Shown one piece after another: positions 37,257-45,849 of a stretch of DNA of 64,000 nt (position 1 is the stretch's first letter; each line of letters starts with the position of its first letter). Location: contig NZ_LDZY01000011.1 of assembly GCF_001029285.1 (NCBI RefSeq), positions 1 through 64,000 of the forward strand, given 5' to 3'. Below the pieces are notes generated by a model. That model saw only the letters and a list, made by a program, of their open reading frames with translations. It did not search any database and had not been told where the DNA came from. This stretch comes from Desulfosporosinus acididurans (GTDB lineage Bacteria; Bacillota; Desulfitobacteriia; Desulfitobacteriales; Desulfitobacteriaceae). The translations under genes and the position numbers were made by a program.

Positions 37257-37652
37257 TCAGACATACTAGATAAATTATATTCTTTGGAATCTTACATTAA
37301 TATTTTACACTAGTATCTTTGTATTAGGTATAGGAGCTACTACATTCAATGAATGCCGGCCATTAGCGGCGTTACCTCCAAACTGTTGCAGCATAAACAT
37401 TTATTGCTAATAATACTGTATTGTTATAAAGTTTTATCACCCTCATCGACAAAAAATTGATCAGGGATTCTCTCTCAATCAGCGAATTCGTTGCCCTATA
37501 TTTGGATGAAATGGAATAATAATTGATCTTTTTACATTATAATACTATTATGATTATGTATCAGTTTATCGTTATGAATAAGGAGGGATACAAACGATTC
37601 AAGAATCAACATTTACATTCTAAACTCTGATTTTATGAAAGGAGGACAAATA
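37257..37652. other. Intergenic region between divergent activator and yedE operon
   Basis: AT-rich DNA between two divergent genes. I see no gene and no -24/-12 promoter. Several AT-rich hexamers could serve as sigma-A elements for either side, but none has a convincing 17-base spacing. AAAGGAGGACAAATA at its right end is the yedE ribosome binding site. Confidence 0.5.
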
Positions 37653-38741
37653 TTGGATAGTAAAAAAGGCATTATTTTTACAGGAGCAGTTATTGGGATA
37701 CTGGCAGTTGTCCTGGTCCGTTTTGGTAATCCTGTGAACATGGGAATCTGCATTGCTTGCTTTATAAGAGACACTACGGGGGCTTTGGGCTTACATCGCG
37801 CAGCAGTTGTTCAATATATACGTCCGGAAATTATCGGGATTGTTTTAGGAGCTTTTCTGATCTCACTTGGAAAAAAGGAATTTGCTGTGCGCGGCGGCTC
37901 ATCCCCGTTCATTCGCTTCATGCTTGGGTTTATCGTTATGATTGGAGCTTTGATGTTTTTAGGCTGTCCTCTCCGCATGGTCTTAAGACTGGGAGGCGGC
38001 GACCTCAATGCCTTGTTTGGTCTGGCCGGATTTGCAGCTGGAATTATTGTCGGCATTATTTTCTTGAAAAATGGCTTTAGTCTTAAACGAACATACAAAC
38101 TCTCCCCACTGGAAGGCTTTCTATTTCCCCTGCTTAATGTCGGACTCTTTATCCTTCTTTTAACAGCACCTGCTTTTATCTTCTTTAGTACCAAAGGTCC
38201 AGGTGCCGGTCATGCCCCAGTATGGATTGCTCTTGCTGCAGGAGTAATTGTCGGAGTCTTAGTACAAAGAACCAGGTTATGCATGGTAGGCGGTATTCGA
38301 GATGCTATCCTTTTTAAAGATACTTATTTGATTTTGGGATTTATCTCCATCCTTGTTTTTGCCAGCTTGGGAAATTTATACTTCGGCTTTTACAAGCTCA
38401 GTTTTGCCGGTCAGTCAGTAGCCCATACTGATGGGCTGTGGAATTTTCTAGGCATGGCTCTGGCAGGCTGGGGTTCTGTTCTTCTGGGAGGATGCCCATT
38501 AAGGCAGCTTATCCTGGCTTCCGAAGGAAATATTGATTCCGTGATTACCGTTTTAGGGATGTCTGCCGGAGCGGCCTTTGCTCATAACTTTTCCCTTGCC
38601 GCCAGCGCTCAAGGCCCTTCCCCTAACGGAAAAATTGCGGTACTCATTGGTTTCGTTCTCTTACTTGTGATTGCTTCTTTCAACCTGGAAAGAGAGACCA
38701 AAGCAACTGTCCAAGGAGGTGTTAAGATTGGCGCAAGTTGA
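37653..38741 (+). CDS. yedE: YedE-family (putative selenium) transporter
   Basis: A 362-residue polytopic membrane protein of the YeeE/YedE family, with about ten hydrophobic segments, duplicated GCPLR motifs (FLGCPLRMV near 110, LGGCPLRQL near 287) and cysteine motifs (GICIACF, RLCMVGG) thought to guide sulfur or selenium. The start is TTG at 37653, eight bases after AAAGGAGGACAAATA. An ATG at 37635 lies upstream of that ribosome binding site and is not used in this model. It overlaps the next gene by 14 bases. With YedF, DUF3343 and a cysteine desulfurase-like gene it matches the selenium-linked YedE group; selenium as substrate is inferred from such neighbourhoods. Confidence 0.88.
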   Translation: MDSKKGIIFTGAVIGILAVVLVRFGNPVNMGICIACFIRDTTGALGLHRAAVVQYIRPEIIGIVLGAFLISLGKKEFAVRGGSSPFIRFMLGFIVMIGALMFLGCPLRMVLRLGGGDLNALFGLAGFAAGIIVGIIFLKNGFSLKRTYKLSPLEGFLFPLLNVGLFILLLTAPAFIFFSTKGPGAGHAPVWIALAAGVIVGVLVQRTRLCMVGGIRDAILFKDTYLILGFISILVFASLGNLYFGFYKLSFAGQSVAHTDGLWNFLGMALAGWGSVLLGGCPLRQLILASEGNIDSVITVLGMSAGAAFAHNFSLAASAQGPSPNGKIAVLIGFVLLLVIASFNLERETKATVQGGVKIGAS

Positions 38742-38946
38742 TACAAGAGGAATGTCCTGTCCCCAACCGGTTCTAATGACCAAAAAGGCACTGGACATTA
38801 ACTCAGCTGAAGTCACAGTTCTGGTTGATAGTAAAACAGCAAAATCAAATGTAGAACGATACTTGAATTTAACCGGCTACACAATTAATACTATCGAACT
38901 GGACAGCAAAACCCATACCTTTGAAATCTCGGCAAAGAAGCAATGA
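38728..38946 (+). CDS. yedF: TusA/YedF-type sulfur (selenium) carrier protein
   Basis: A 72-residue TusA-fold carrier with the motif MSCPQPVLMTKKAL, whose cysteine near residue 10 should bind persulfide or perselenide. It starts with TTG, six bases after AAGGAGGTG. The full YedF in many Clostridia carries a C-terminal DsrE-like domain of about 100 residues; here only the TusA part is present. It overlaps yedE by 14 bases and is followed directly by the DUF3343 gene. Confidence 0.85.
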   Translation: MAQVDTRGMSCPQPVLMTKKALDINSAEVTVLVDSKTAKSNVERYLNLTGYTINTIELDSKTHTFEISAKKQ

Positions 38947-38950
38947 GCCT

Positions 38951-39190
38951 ATGACTTACATTGTGCTCTTCTACACGAACTCTTCCGCCCTCAAATTTGC
39001 TAAATTCATACAAAGATTGAACTTTCAGGGGGAATTGATCCCTTTACCCCGTAAGCTGACTTCCAGTTGCGGCCTGGGAGTAAAATTCGAATTCACCCTG
39101 AATCTTGCCGAAATTATTTCTGACGAAATCGAGAAAATTTATGCTGTTGAAGGGAACCAATACCAATTGGTTTATCATGCTCAGGAGTGA
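38951..39190 (+). CDS. DUF3343 family protein (putative Se/S carrier-like)
   Basis: A 79-residue protein of the DUF3343 type, which commonly accompanies YedE/YedF genes. It starts TYIVLFYTNSSALKFAKF after the Met and contains LPRKLTSSCGLGVKFE with a conserved Cys in an SSCG context, likely a carrier site. Start at the ATG at 38951. Its stop overlaps no other gene; a hairpin follows at 39203-39231. Confidence 0.82.
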   Translation: MTYIVLFYTNSSALKFAKFIQRLNFQGELIPLPRKLTSSCGLGVKFEFTLNLAEIISDEIEKIYAVEGNQYQLVYHAQE

Positions 39191-39202
39191 ACTTAATAAC
39201 AA

Positions 39203-39231
39203 TAAGGGCTTCGTACAATGGCGAAGCCCTT
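39203..39231. other. Inverted repeat between DUF3343 and cysteine desulfurase genes
   Basis: AAGGGCTTCG (39203-39212) and CGAAGCCCTT (39222-39231) form a perfect ten-base-pair stem with a nine-base loop. No T run follows, so it may be a processing or attenuation hairpin inside the operon and not a terminator. Confidence 0.65.
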
Positions 39232-39249
39232 ACTAAAGGAAATGGTGTC

Positions 39250-40446
39250 ATGAACGGATTATACTTAGATAATGCAGCCACTTCTTTCCCTAAAGCTCCC
39301 GGGGTAGCTGATGCTGTAGCCGGATTCTTATGCAATTGCGGCTGTAATATTAACCGAGGACTTTATACCGCATCCTTTGAAGCTGCCAATATTGTCTATG
39401 AAACACGGGAACTACTATGTAACTTGTTTAATTTTCCTAAACCGGAAAACGTAATTTTTACCAAAAATATTACGGAAAGTCTTAATGTTATCCTGAAAGG
39501 ATTGTTGAAACCCGGAGATCACGTGCTTGTTTCTTCTCTGGAACATAACGCAGTCATGCGGCCTCTGGCTTCACTGGCCAAACAAGGCGTCGAAGTAACT
39601 GCAGTTCTCTGCAATCAAAAAGGGGAACTTTCCAGCGGCGACTTACGCCCGCAAATTAAGTCAACTACAAAAGCTGTTATTATGACTCATGCTTCCAATG
39701 TTAGTGGTACAATACTGCCTCTCGAAGAAGTCGGCCGACTATGCCGGGAGTATGACTTGTTTTTCATTGTTGACAGTGCTCAAACAGCCGGTTTCTTAAC
39801 TATAGATTTTGATAAACTAGGTGCCGATGCCCTAGCCTTTACAGGCCATAAAGGTCTCTTAGGCCCGCAAGGAATCGGTGGTTTTTACCTTAATGAAAAA
39901 TTAACCTCACTGGTTGAACCCCTAATCGAAGGGGGAACCGGAAGCGCATCCGATAGTGTTCTCCAGCCCCGCTGTCTGCCTGATCGTTTTGAAGCAGGCA
40001 CCTTAAACTTGCCGGGGATCTACGGCCTCCATGCTGCACTTAAATACATAGCCGCAGAAGGAATTTCTGCCATCAAAGAAAAAGAGCTGGCTCTTGTGCA
40101 GAGGTTTATGGAAAATGTTCAAACCCTGCCGGGCATTCAGCTCCTCGGTCCCGACCCAAATCAAGACCGGACCGGGATCGCTTCTCTTAACTTTTTCAAC
40201 CACGATAATGCAGACATCAGTTATCGACTATTTAAGAACTTTGGGATTATGACCCGCTGCGGACTTCATTGTGCTCCAGCAGCCCACCGGACCCTTGGTA
40301 CTTATCCCCAGGGGACCGTACGCTTTAGTTTCAGTCATTTTAACTCCATGAAGGATGTAGACTTTACGATTCAGGCCTTAAGCTACCTGACTTCTCATGA
40401 TGAAATTATAACATTACGGCCCCACCACCAGTCGCCCACCCCATAG
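39250..40446 (+). CDS. Class V aminotransferase, cysteine desulfurase family
   Basis: A 398-residue PLP enzyme of the cysteine desulfurase/selenocysteine lyase group. It has YLDNAATSFPK at the N-terminus, the PLP-lysine segment FTGHKGLLGPQGIGG and the catalytic loop RCGLHCAPAAHRTLGTYPQG with the sulfur-accepting Cys. The ATG at 39250 follows AAAGGAAATGG; a longer reading of 21 residues runs through the inverted repeat and is not favoured. As last gene of the yedE operon it should release sulfide or selenide onto the YedF carrier. It is not of the IscS/NifS type used for general Fe-S assembly. Confidence 0.9.
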   Translation: MNGLYLDNAATSFPKAPGVADAVAGFLCNCGCNINRGLYTASFEAANIVYETRELLCNLFNFPKPENVIFTKNITESLNVILKGLLKPGDHVLVSSLEHNAVMRPLASLAKQGVEVTAVLCNQKGELSSGDLRPQIKSTTKAVIMTHASNVSGTILPLEEVGRLCREYDLFFIVDSAQTAGFLTIDFDKLGADALAFTGHKGLLGPQGIGGFYLNEKLTSLVEPLIEGGTGSASDSVLQPRCLPDRFEAGTLNLPGIYGLHAALKYIAAEGISAIKEKELALVQRFMENVQTLPGIQLLGPDPNQDRTGIASLNFFNHDNADISYRLFKNFGIMTRCGLHCAPAAHRTLGTYPQGTVRFSFSHFNSMKDVDFTIQALSYLTSHDEIITLRPHHQSPTP

Positions 40447-40461
40447 AGAGGAAGGCAGCTA

Positions 40462-40557
40462 ATGCAAAATCGCACGATGCCAAGCTATAGAATGCTCTTC
40501 CATTTAATATCCTATGTGCAAATTTCAGATAAAACTTATCGTCCATACAACGAATAG
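40462..40557 (+). CDS. Possible 31-residue peptide after the selenium operon
   Basis: A short frame starting at ATG 40462 with GAGGAAGGCAG as a good ribosome binding site, 15 bases after the desulfurase gene. It begins MQNRTMPSYRMLFHLI. It may be the broken start of a lost gene. The following stretch to 40618 shows nothing else. Confidence 0.3.
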   Translation: MQNRTMPSYRMLFHLISYVQISDKTYRPYNE

Positions 40558-40618
40558 CAGAAAAATAGCAGTTTTGAGTATTGACAATTTTCTGTTCACT
40601 TCACAACTCCAATTAAGC

Positions 40619-40816
40619 TTACTCCCTAAATCCAATATCCCCTTCACGTTTTTCTAAGGAAAATACTTCAGCAAAAATAATATCTGAAATTTTATCCATC
40701 GCACCGTCAGAGATCTCATCTGCTATGGCCTTAAGTTGTGAGTATTCAGCCTTAGTGAGTTTAGGATACTTATTTAAGAGTATTTTCATTGCTGATACTG
40801 CTTCATCAAGATTCAT
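40619..40816 (-). CDS. Hypothetical 65-residue protein
   Basis: A small acidic protein with GGGAGGAATTATA before its ATG. It is all-helical by appearance (MNLDEAVSAMKILLNKYPK, YSQLKAIADEISDGAM) and has no membrane segment or cysteine. It is transcribed opposite to the selenium operon. I do not recognise it. Confidence 0.5.
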   Translation of the reverse strand: MNLDEAVSAMKILLNKYPKLTKAEYSQLKAIADEISDGAMDKISDIIFAEVFSLEKREGDIGFRE

Positions 40817-41529
40817 TATAATTCCTCCCTCTATAATCCGAAAATTCCTCCCTCATATTATACCAATATAATATCAAACAGGTGTATCTCACTTTGTTTT
40901 ATCATTTGGCTTTGGCGGGAAATTTCAATTAAAGGTAACGTTGCTGTGATTTCAAACATTGTTTTCTTCTCCTTCACTTAGCGTCTAGAGTTGAAACCCA
41001 TTTCAGGAACAACAAGGTTAAGGTCTCCACTAAATCACTCCTTTTCGGAACAGATTTAGCTTCCCTCCACATAACATTATAATGATCATTTGTTGCTATT
41101 TGTAGGGCCATTTTTAATGAACTCTTCAGTTTCCCAACATACCTCATCGGTATCCGATAATTCCTATTGCTTAGCACACGATTTTTGGTAGATCAAGTAA
41201 AACTTGATTCAAGTAGAATTAGACTTCTTGCAGTATACAACGAAGTTATGCTTTCCGATAGTCTAAGAAAATTGGAACAGGATCATTTATTTCATGTAGA
41301 AATAATGTTTCAAAGCGCAGAGGGCAAGTTTCAAAGAATTGTCTTTCTCAGCTGTTATACTGAATTTTGTGAACTTTGATAAAGGAAAGGTGATCAAAGT
41401 GAAATTTGCGTCTATTCTGTTTCCTTTTTGACAATCTTAACCTGCAGTGATTTAAGAAGCGGGAAACCATCAATAGGATCATTGATCACAAAATCGTCAT
41501 CCCGCATCATGTTAAAAATAATTATCACA
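40817..41529. other. Degraded intergenic region with gene fragments
   Basis: Contains several short frames without supported starts, on both strands near 40974-41379. On the minus strand at about 41415-41520 is a fragment DDDFVINDPIDGFPLLKS that resembles the C-terminal end of a molybdopterin oxidoreductase, but this is weak. No intact gene is visible. Confidence 0.4.
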
Positions 41530-41584
41530 GCCTAAAAAACAAACGAGTCCTTTCATCCAGCAAATACTAGATTAAGGACTCGTT
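41530..41584 (-). terminator. Intrinsic terminator
   Basis: AACGAGTCCTT (41542-41552) and AAGGACTCGTT (41574-41584) form a perfect 11-base-pair stem. On the minus strand it is followed by TTGTTTTTTAGG, so it ends transcription coming from the 41681-42046 gene. Confidence 0.8.
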
Positions 41585-41680
41585 CTGGTAAACTTATAAA
41601 AAGTTATACTCTATATTTCATTAACAGACACGCCTAAAGTCAACAGATAAAAGGACAATACGCTGTTCATACCCTTTGTC

Positions 41681-42046
41681 CTAAATTGTTTTTTCAAGCG
41701 CAAGCAGAGGGTCAAAGTCTGACAGTTTGCAAATCTCTTTGAAATAGACGAGTAAAATGAAGATTTCGCGGGGTTCTTCAAATTCATCGACATGCTCGAT
41801 ATTAATACCCTTCTCTTTAAAGAAACTTATCAGGCTTAACTCTTGGCGTTCTTCCTCGTTAAGTAAATTATACTGCTCTACTAGCTTCAGAAGCTTCGCC
41901 TGATTTTCTTCGTTAACTTCTATATTCGGGAAACGACAGTTGCTTGAGTTTTCTCCGAAGTATACCATCTCTTTGAAGGATGATTCCGGAAATTTCGTAA
42001 CATCCCCCTGCTCCTCGGAATTCCAGATTACATATTTTTTTTGCAT
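41681..42046 (-). CDS. Hypothetical 121-residue acidic protein
   Basis: A soluble, acidic protein with AAAGGAGATTTTT before its ATG and a terminator about 100 bases after its stop. It is rich in Glu, Phe and Leu and probably helical (FPNIEVNEENQAKLLKLVEQ, LSLISFFKEKGINIEHV). I do not recognise the family. It stands next to a toxin-antitoxin pair but on a separate transcript, and could belong to a plasmid- or phage-derived segment. Confidence 0.6.
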   Translation of the reverse strand: MQKKYVIWNSEEQGDVTKFPESSFKEMVYFGENSSNCRFPNIEVNEENQAKLLKLVEQYNLLNEEERQELSLISFFKEKGINIEHVDEFEEPREIFILLVYFKEICKLSDFDPLLALEKTI

Positions 42047-42137
42047 AGTTTAAAAATCTCCTTTAATGAATGTCAAAATCTTTTCCCTATAACTTCATAG
42101 CTTATAAAGCATATATTTATCAGGATCATTTAATTGG

Positions 42138-42326
42138 CTACAGAGCCAAGCCCGAGCACGTTAGAGCGAAGGTCTTAATTCTATAATTTTTGGAACTTCT
42201 TAGTTTCTTGATATCAACACGTTGTCCAGCGACAAAATGTTCCAGAGTTAAATACACTCGGTTTCGAGTATCTCTATCAAGTTTCTCCAGATCTTTCTTG
42301 GCACGTGTAGTAATGACTATATTCAC
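42138..42326 (-). pseudogene. RelE/ParE-family toxin, truncated
   Basis: The frame opens like a RelE/StbE mRNA-interferase toxin (MNIVITTRAKKDLEKLDRDTRNRVYL, KKLRSSKNYRIK), but the expected C-terminal strand region with catalytic residues (YRVLYEI and RKDAY-type motifs) is replaced by an unrelated tail (TFALTCSGLAL) after residue 51. The gene overlaps the antitoxin gene by four bases. A deletion or frameshift probably inactivated it; 62 residues compare with about 85-90 in the family. Confidence 0.7.
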
Positions 42327-42580
42327 AAGTCACCCAACTGCCTTTTAATTTCATCTAGACTATGGAGCCTACCAGCAGCAACGTCTTCTTCACCCTGGGC
42401 AATGGAAATCTCATCCTCCTCTGTCAAGTCTTCATCATCGTACAAAGGGTCGCTTAAGGCTTCCTCCATTGTTTGTCCAACAATTGATCTCAAATATTTA
42501 ATTGCCTTTTGTAGTTCCTTAGCATTCATGTTTTTAGTCAGGAACCCAACTTCTTCACGCAATTTGTCTTCTGATAACAC
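42323..42580 (-). CDS. Antitoxin of a RelE/ParE-type toxin-antitoxin pair
   Basis: An 85-residue acidic protein with a helical N-terminus (LREEVGFLTKNMNAKELQKAIKYL) and an acidic C-terminal part (DEDLTEEDEISIAQGEEDVAAGRL), typical of an unstructured toxin-binding tail. It is upstream of, and overlaps by four bases, the truncated toxin frame. A second, frameshifted copy of this gene lies beside the CRISPR array at 45525-45780. Its own upstream region contains an Rpn relic. Confidence 0.7.
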   Translation of the reverse strand: MLSEDKLREEVGFLTKNMNAKELQKAIKYLRSIVGQTMEEALSDPLYDDEDLTEEDEISIAQGEEDVAAGRLHSLDEIKRQLGDL

Positions 42581-42599
42581 ATTATTACCTCCCAGTCGA

Positions 42600-42990
42600 C
42601 AAAAATATTAATACCCGTTGCCAAAACTTTATAAAAGTCTATAAAAGCCTTGTTTACTTCCCTATTCATCATGTCTGATTTTGTCCAAGGACTACTTTCA
42701 TTTGGTGTAACACTCCAAGGGCTTAAATTCCGATGCAACTTAGCTGTGGATTGACCGATTGTTTTTTGTTCCCAAATGTTAAGAATGTATTTCAACAGTT
42801 GGAGGGCTCTCTTAGGAGATGGGTAACTTTTATGCTCAAAAAGAAGGTAAAGGTAACCGTCTTTAATATGAAGCTGTTTGAACGTAATATTTACAGGAGT
42901 AAAAACTCGTCTCCGGGCGGTGTAGCGATCTTAATTTAGCTTGCCCATTATAACGACTGCCTTACCTTAAGTATAGCATGGATGTTTATG
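42600..42990 (-). pseudogene. Rpn/YhgA-like nuclease-transposase relic (N-terminal part)
   Basis: On the minus strand the frame reads VNITFKQLHIKDGYLYLLFEHKSYPSP followed by QLLKYILNIWEQKT, the hallmark core of Rpn/YhgA-like PD-(D/E)XK proteins. It then degenerates into unrelated sequence that overlaps the antitoxin start. No complete reading frame is left. Confidence 0.7.
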
Positions 42991-43140
42991 AAATGAGAAA
43001 AGATTGGTTTAGATCACTGTAAAGCTTAACGCTATATAATACACTTTTCATGCCATGAAATCAATCAATTTGGTTACAGCAACCCCAATTCTCCTCGCAC
43101 GACTTCATCGGCAAAAGACCCTTCTTCATCGTGGGCTGAA

Positions 43141-43750
43141 TTATATCGATAACATTCTTTTCTTCTCCTTCACCTTCCCTACCTTCAATCCTTGGGTATT
43201 GATAAAAAAGTCGATTTCCTCATCATCACCTAAAACCGGGATACCTAGCTTCTCGGACCAGTACTTTTCCATTTCATACGAAGTTTCATCATCATATTGG
43301 GTTGGATCAATTAGGTATTCACTTTCATCTACACCGCCGTTATAGATATCGTTGGCACTGGTGATTCTTTCAAAACCATCTTTAGTCATGACTTTAATAA
43401 TAATGCGTTTGTCAAAAATACTACTATCAATCGTCATAATATTGTCATCCTGATTCGAAACTTTATGATTGGACAGATCCGCTGGTACGTTCGACATGTA
43501 ATACTGAAAAATATCAAATACAGGCCGCTTGAATTTCTTTTCTCGCCTCTCTAGTCTTCTCAATGCTTCCTGACCAGTGAGCTTGTTTCTGTTTACCTTC
43601 ACTATTTTGAAAACTTGCTGAAGTCGTCAATTCCATGGGGATCTGGGCAAGAAACCCAATATAGTTATTGTCAATCTGCCAATCCACATAAATTCCAAAA
43701 AGATTATATTGTGCGGGGTAATTATTTTTAAGAATTAGTTCTTGATCCAC
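43141..43750 (-). pseudogene. Hypothetical gene, probably frameshifted
   Basis: Two overlapping frames, 43514-43750 (78 residues, MDQELILKNNYPAQYNLFGI) and 43141-43602 (153 residues, ending KVGKVKEKKRMLSI), look like the two parts of one protein of about 220 residues, with a frame change near 43600. The second frame has only a GTG and no ribosome binding site, whereas the first has AGGGAGTGGATTAAAGTG upstream. The content is hydrophilic with no membrane segment. The family is not recognised. Confidence 0.5.
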
Positions 43751-43803
43751 TTTAATCCACTCCCTTTAAATCGTTAAGCGATGTTTTTCAATGGTTAAAC
43801 AGC

Positions 43804-44226
43804 TTAGATAGCCATTGGATAGGCGAAACTGCGGTTACCTTGAACCTGATAAATTCTCGTCACAGTTCCCTCAGAAATCTCTAAAGCGCTTAACCATCCG
43901 TCGTATACACAACCTGTATCGAGGGCAATATTATTATGCAGTCTAACAGGCCGTGACTCCTGCGTGAGATATACCGTTGGAGTGTGACCAAAGACGACCG
44001 TTTTCCCTAAAGTATTGGGATACTTATAAAACTCTTCACGAATCCAAAGCATATCCCCTTCGCTTTGCTTCTCTAAAGCGACTCCAGGCCGAACTCCGGC
44101 GTGAACGAAAAGATAATCACCTAACAGAATCAAACGATCCTTTTGTAAATTAGGTTCCATTTTTGATAGTAGCCGTTGAAATTCGTCATAGCAGCCGTGT
44201 AAATCACCGATAACATAGATTTTCAT
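43804..44226 (-). pseudogene. Ser/Thr phosphatase-like metallophosphoesterase with internal deletion
   Basis: The N-terminal end matches bacterial PrpA-type metallophosphatases (MKIYVIGDLHGCYDEFQRLL), and the C-terminal half matches too (LFVHAGVRPG, VFGHTPTVYLT, LDTGCVYDGWLSAL). At LILLGDYLFVHAG, about 85 residues are missing in frame, including the DRG and GNHE metal and catalytic motifs. The product would lack key active-site residues. GGGGAGGACAGACC precedes the ATG at 44224-44226. The in-frame loss is clean, so a protein may still be made, but it should be inactive. Confidence 0.75.
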
Positions 44227-44381
44227 GGTCTGTCCTCCCCTAAGATGTTGTTTTGCTTGAATCCATTGTCCCATATCCCTATGTCTAAAAGAATGAAGCA
44301 CTGCTTCATTCTTTTTCGGATTGATTGAACTGCAAAGGTTAACTGCTAAATAAAATAACGGAGAATGTTAAAACTATCTGC

Positions 44382-45414
44382 TTGGAGGTCAAGTATCAAG
44401 TGAATGATATGAATATTACCCTGCAATACCTCATCAACGAAGCCTTTACGAAAGGAGCCGGGAAAGAAATCTTCGGCAAAAATAAAAAGAACCGGGAAGA
44501 AGCGGCAGAAAAGCTTACAGCCTGGTTCTCGAGCTATTATGGAGGAACACATGATGAAGCAGCCAAAGAAAACATTTTAAGTCTATCTATTTCATTGCTG
44601 AAAGAGAACAAGGATGAATTCACCGCGAATATCTCGCAGGGCATTCGGATTTATACCCGTGATAAATACCCTGTTGTAAGGAGAATTGAACACCTCGTGA
44701 AACACTTAAACAGCAAATATGAGTTTGGTTTGGATCTTACATTCCTCGAACAATTAAAAGCGAGAGACGGCTATGACCGTCTCCTTAAAATTTTAAAATA
44801 TCTTCATTCCGGCAGCCATACTCGCGAAGAACTCTCTAAAACCTTCGGCATAAGTGAGCGGGCTTTAAGCGATGATCTTAACACTCTGAAAGATGGCTTT
44901 AAATTTATGGGCACAACAATGAAAATCAGTGAACTAGAACGTGGCCAAACACGTACAGTTCACTGATTCATCCAATTTTCTTAGCTTTAAACACTGCAGA
45001 AATCTATGCCCTCACCATAGGCCTAAAGTTGTTAGCTAAAGAACCCTATTCAACGACGAACTGAATCGAATCGGCGACCATATCTATGGACAACTTTCAG
45101 ATTTTGCCCGAAGTGTGGTCGACAAACATGCTGAAACGGAGGAACTAAGATTTGGTAAAGAATCCGAACGCAAATTCCTGAACTCTGATGTGGTCATAAG
45201 TCAAGACAGGCCCTTTAGTTATTATTTAAAAGATGCAACTCCCTGTAAAGTTGTTTTCCTCTCCGACAGCATACAAAAGGAACTGTCAGGCACCTTAAGC
45301 CTGGCACCTGAAGGATTAGACCGTTTAAGGAAGGTAACTTTAGTGACAGATGAAGAAGAGTTTGTCCTTGATATTGAGCAAATATTAGGTATCCATAAGA
45401 TTGAAAACGATTAA
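44382..45414 (+). pseudogene. Frameshifted HTH (WYL-like) transcriptional regulator
   Basis: Three consecutive fragments in different frames make one regulator. The first (44382-44966) has a helical N-terminal part and an HTH segment YLHSGSHTREELSKTFGISERAL. The second (about 44960-45050) reads HPIFLALNTAEIYALTIGLKLLAKEPYS. The third (about 45055-45414) reads RIGDHIYGQLSDFARSVVDKH and ends QILGIHKIEND. Frameshifts lie near 44960 and 45050. The architecture (HTH then a ligand-binding-like part) resembles WYL-domain regulators, several of which control defence systems. Part of this gene is duplicated at 6636-6735. Confidence 0.7.
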
Positions 45415-45456
45415 GCACCTTTGGCAACCCGTTGCATTCTTAATGTTACCCCTCTA

Positions 45457-45802
45457 AGTATCTCTATCAAGTTTCTATAGATCTTTCTTGGCACGTGTAG
45501 TAATGACTATATTCATAAGTCACCCAACTGTCTTTTAATTTCATCTAGACTATGGAACCTACCAGCGGCAACGTCTTCTTCACCCTGGGCAATGGAAATC
45601 TCATCCTCCTCTGTCAAGTCTTCATCATCGTACAAAGGGTCACTTAAGGCTTCCTCCATTGTTTGTCCAACATTTGATTTTAAATATTTAATTGCTTTTC
45701 TAATTCCTTAGCATTCATGTTTTTGGTTAGAAATCCAACTTCTTCATGCAATTTGTCTTCTGATAACACATTATTACCTCCCAGTCGACAAAAATATTAA
45801 TG
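45457..45802 (-). repeat. Degenerate second copy of the antitoxin/toxin-start segment
   Basis: About 346 bases are nearly identical to 42267-42613, covering the start of the toxin gene and the whole antitoxin gene on the minus strand. In this copy a small deletion in the antitoxin coding region breaks its frame. The copy ends 48 bases before the CRISPR array. Confidence 0.8.
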
Positions 45803-45849
45803 CCCCTCTTCTATGCTGGCTAATGTAGCCTATTGGCCCAGAAGATCAA

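Noticed and set aside
37257-37652. Sigma-54 promoter for the yedE operon
   Set aside because: No TGGCAC-N5-TTGC-like match with correct spacing was found on the plus strand.
40974-41379. Two short frames on opposite strands
   Set aside because: They overlap at their starts, lack proper ribosome binding sites and match nothing I recognise. Kept only as part of a degraded region.
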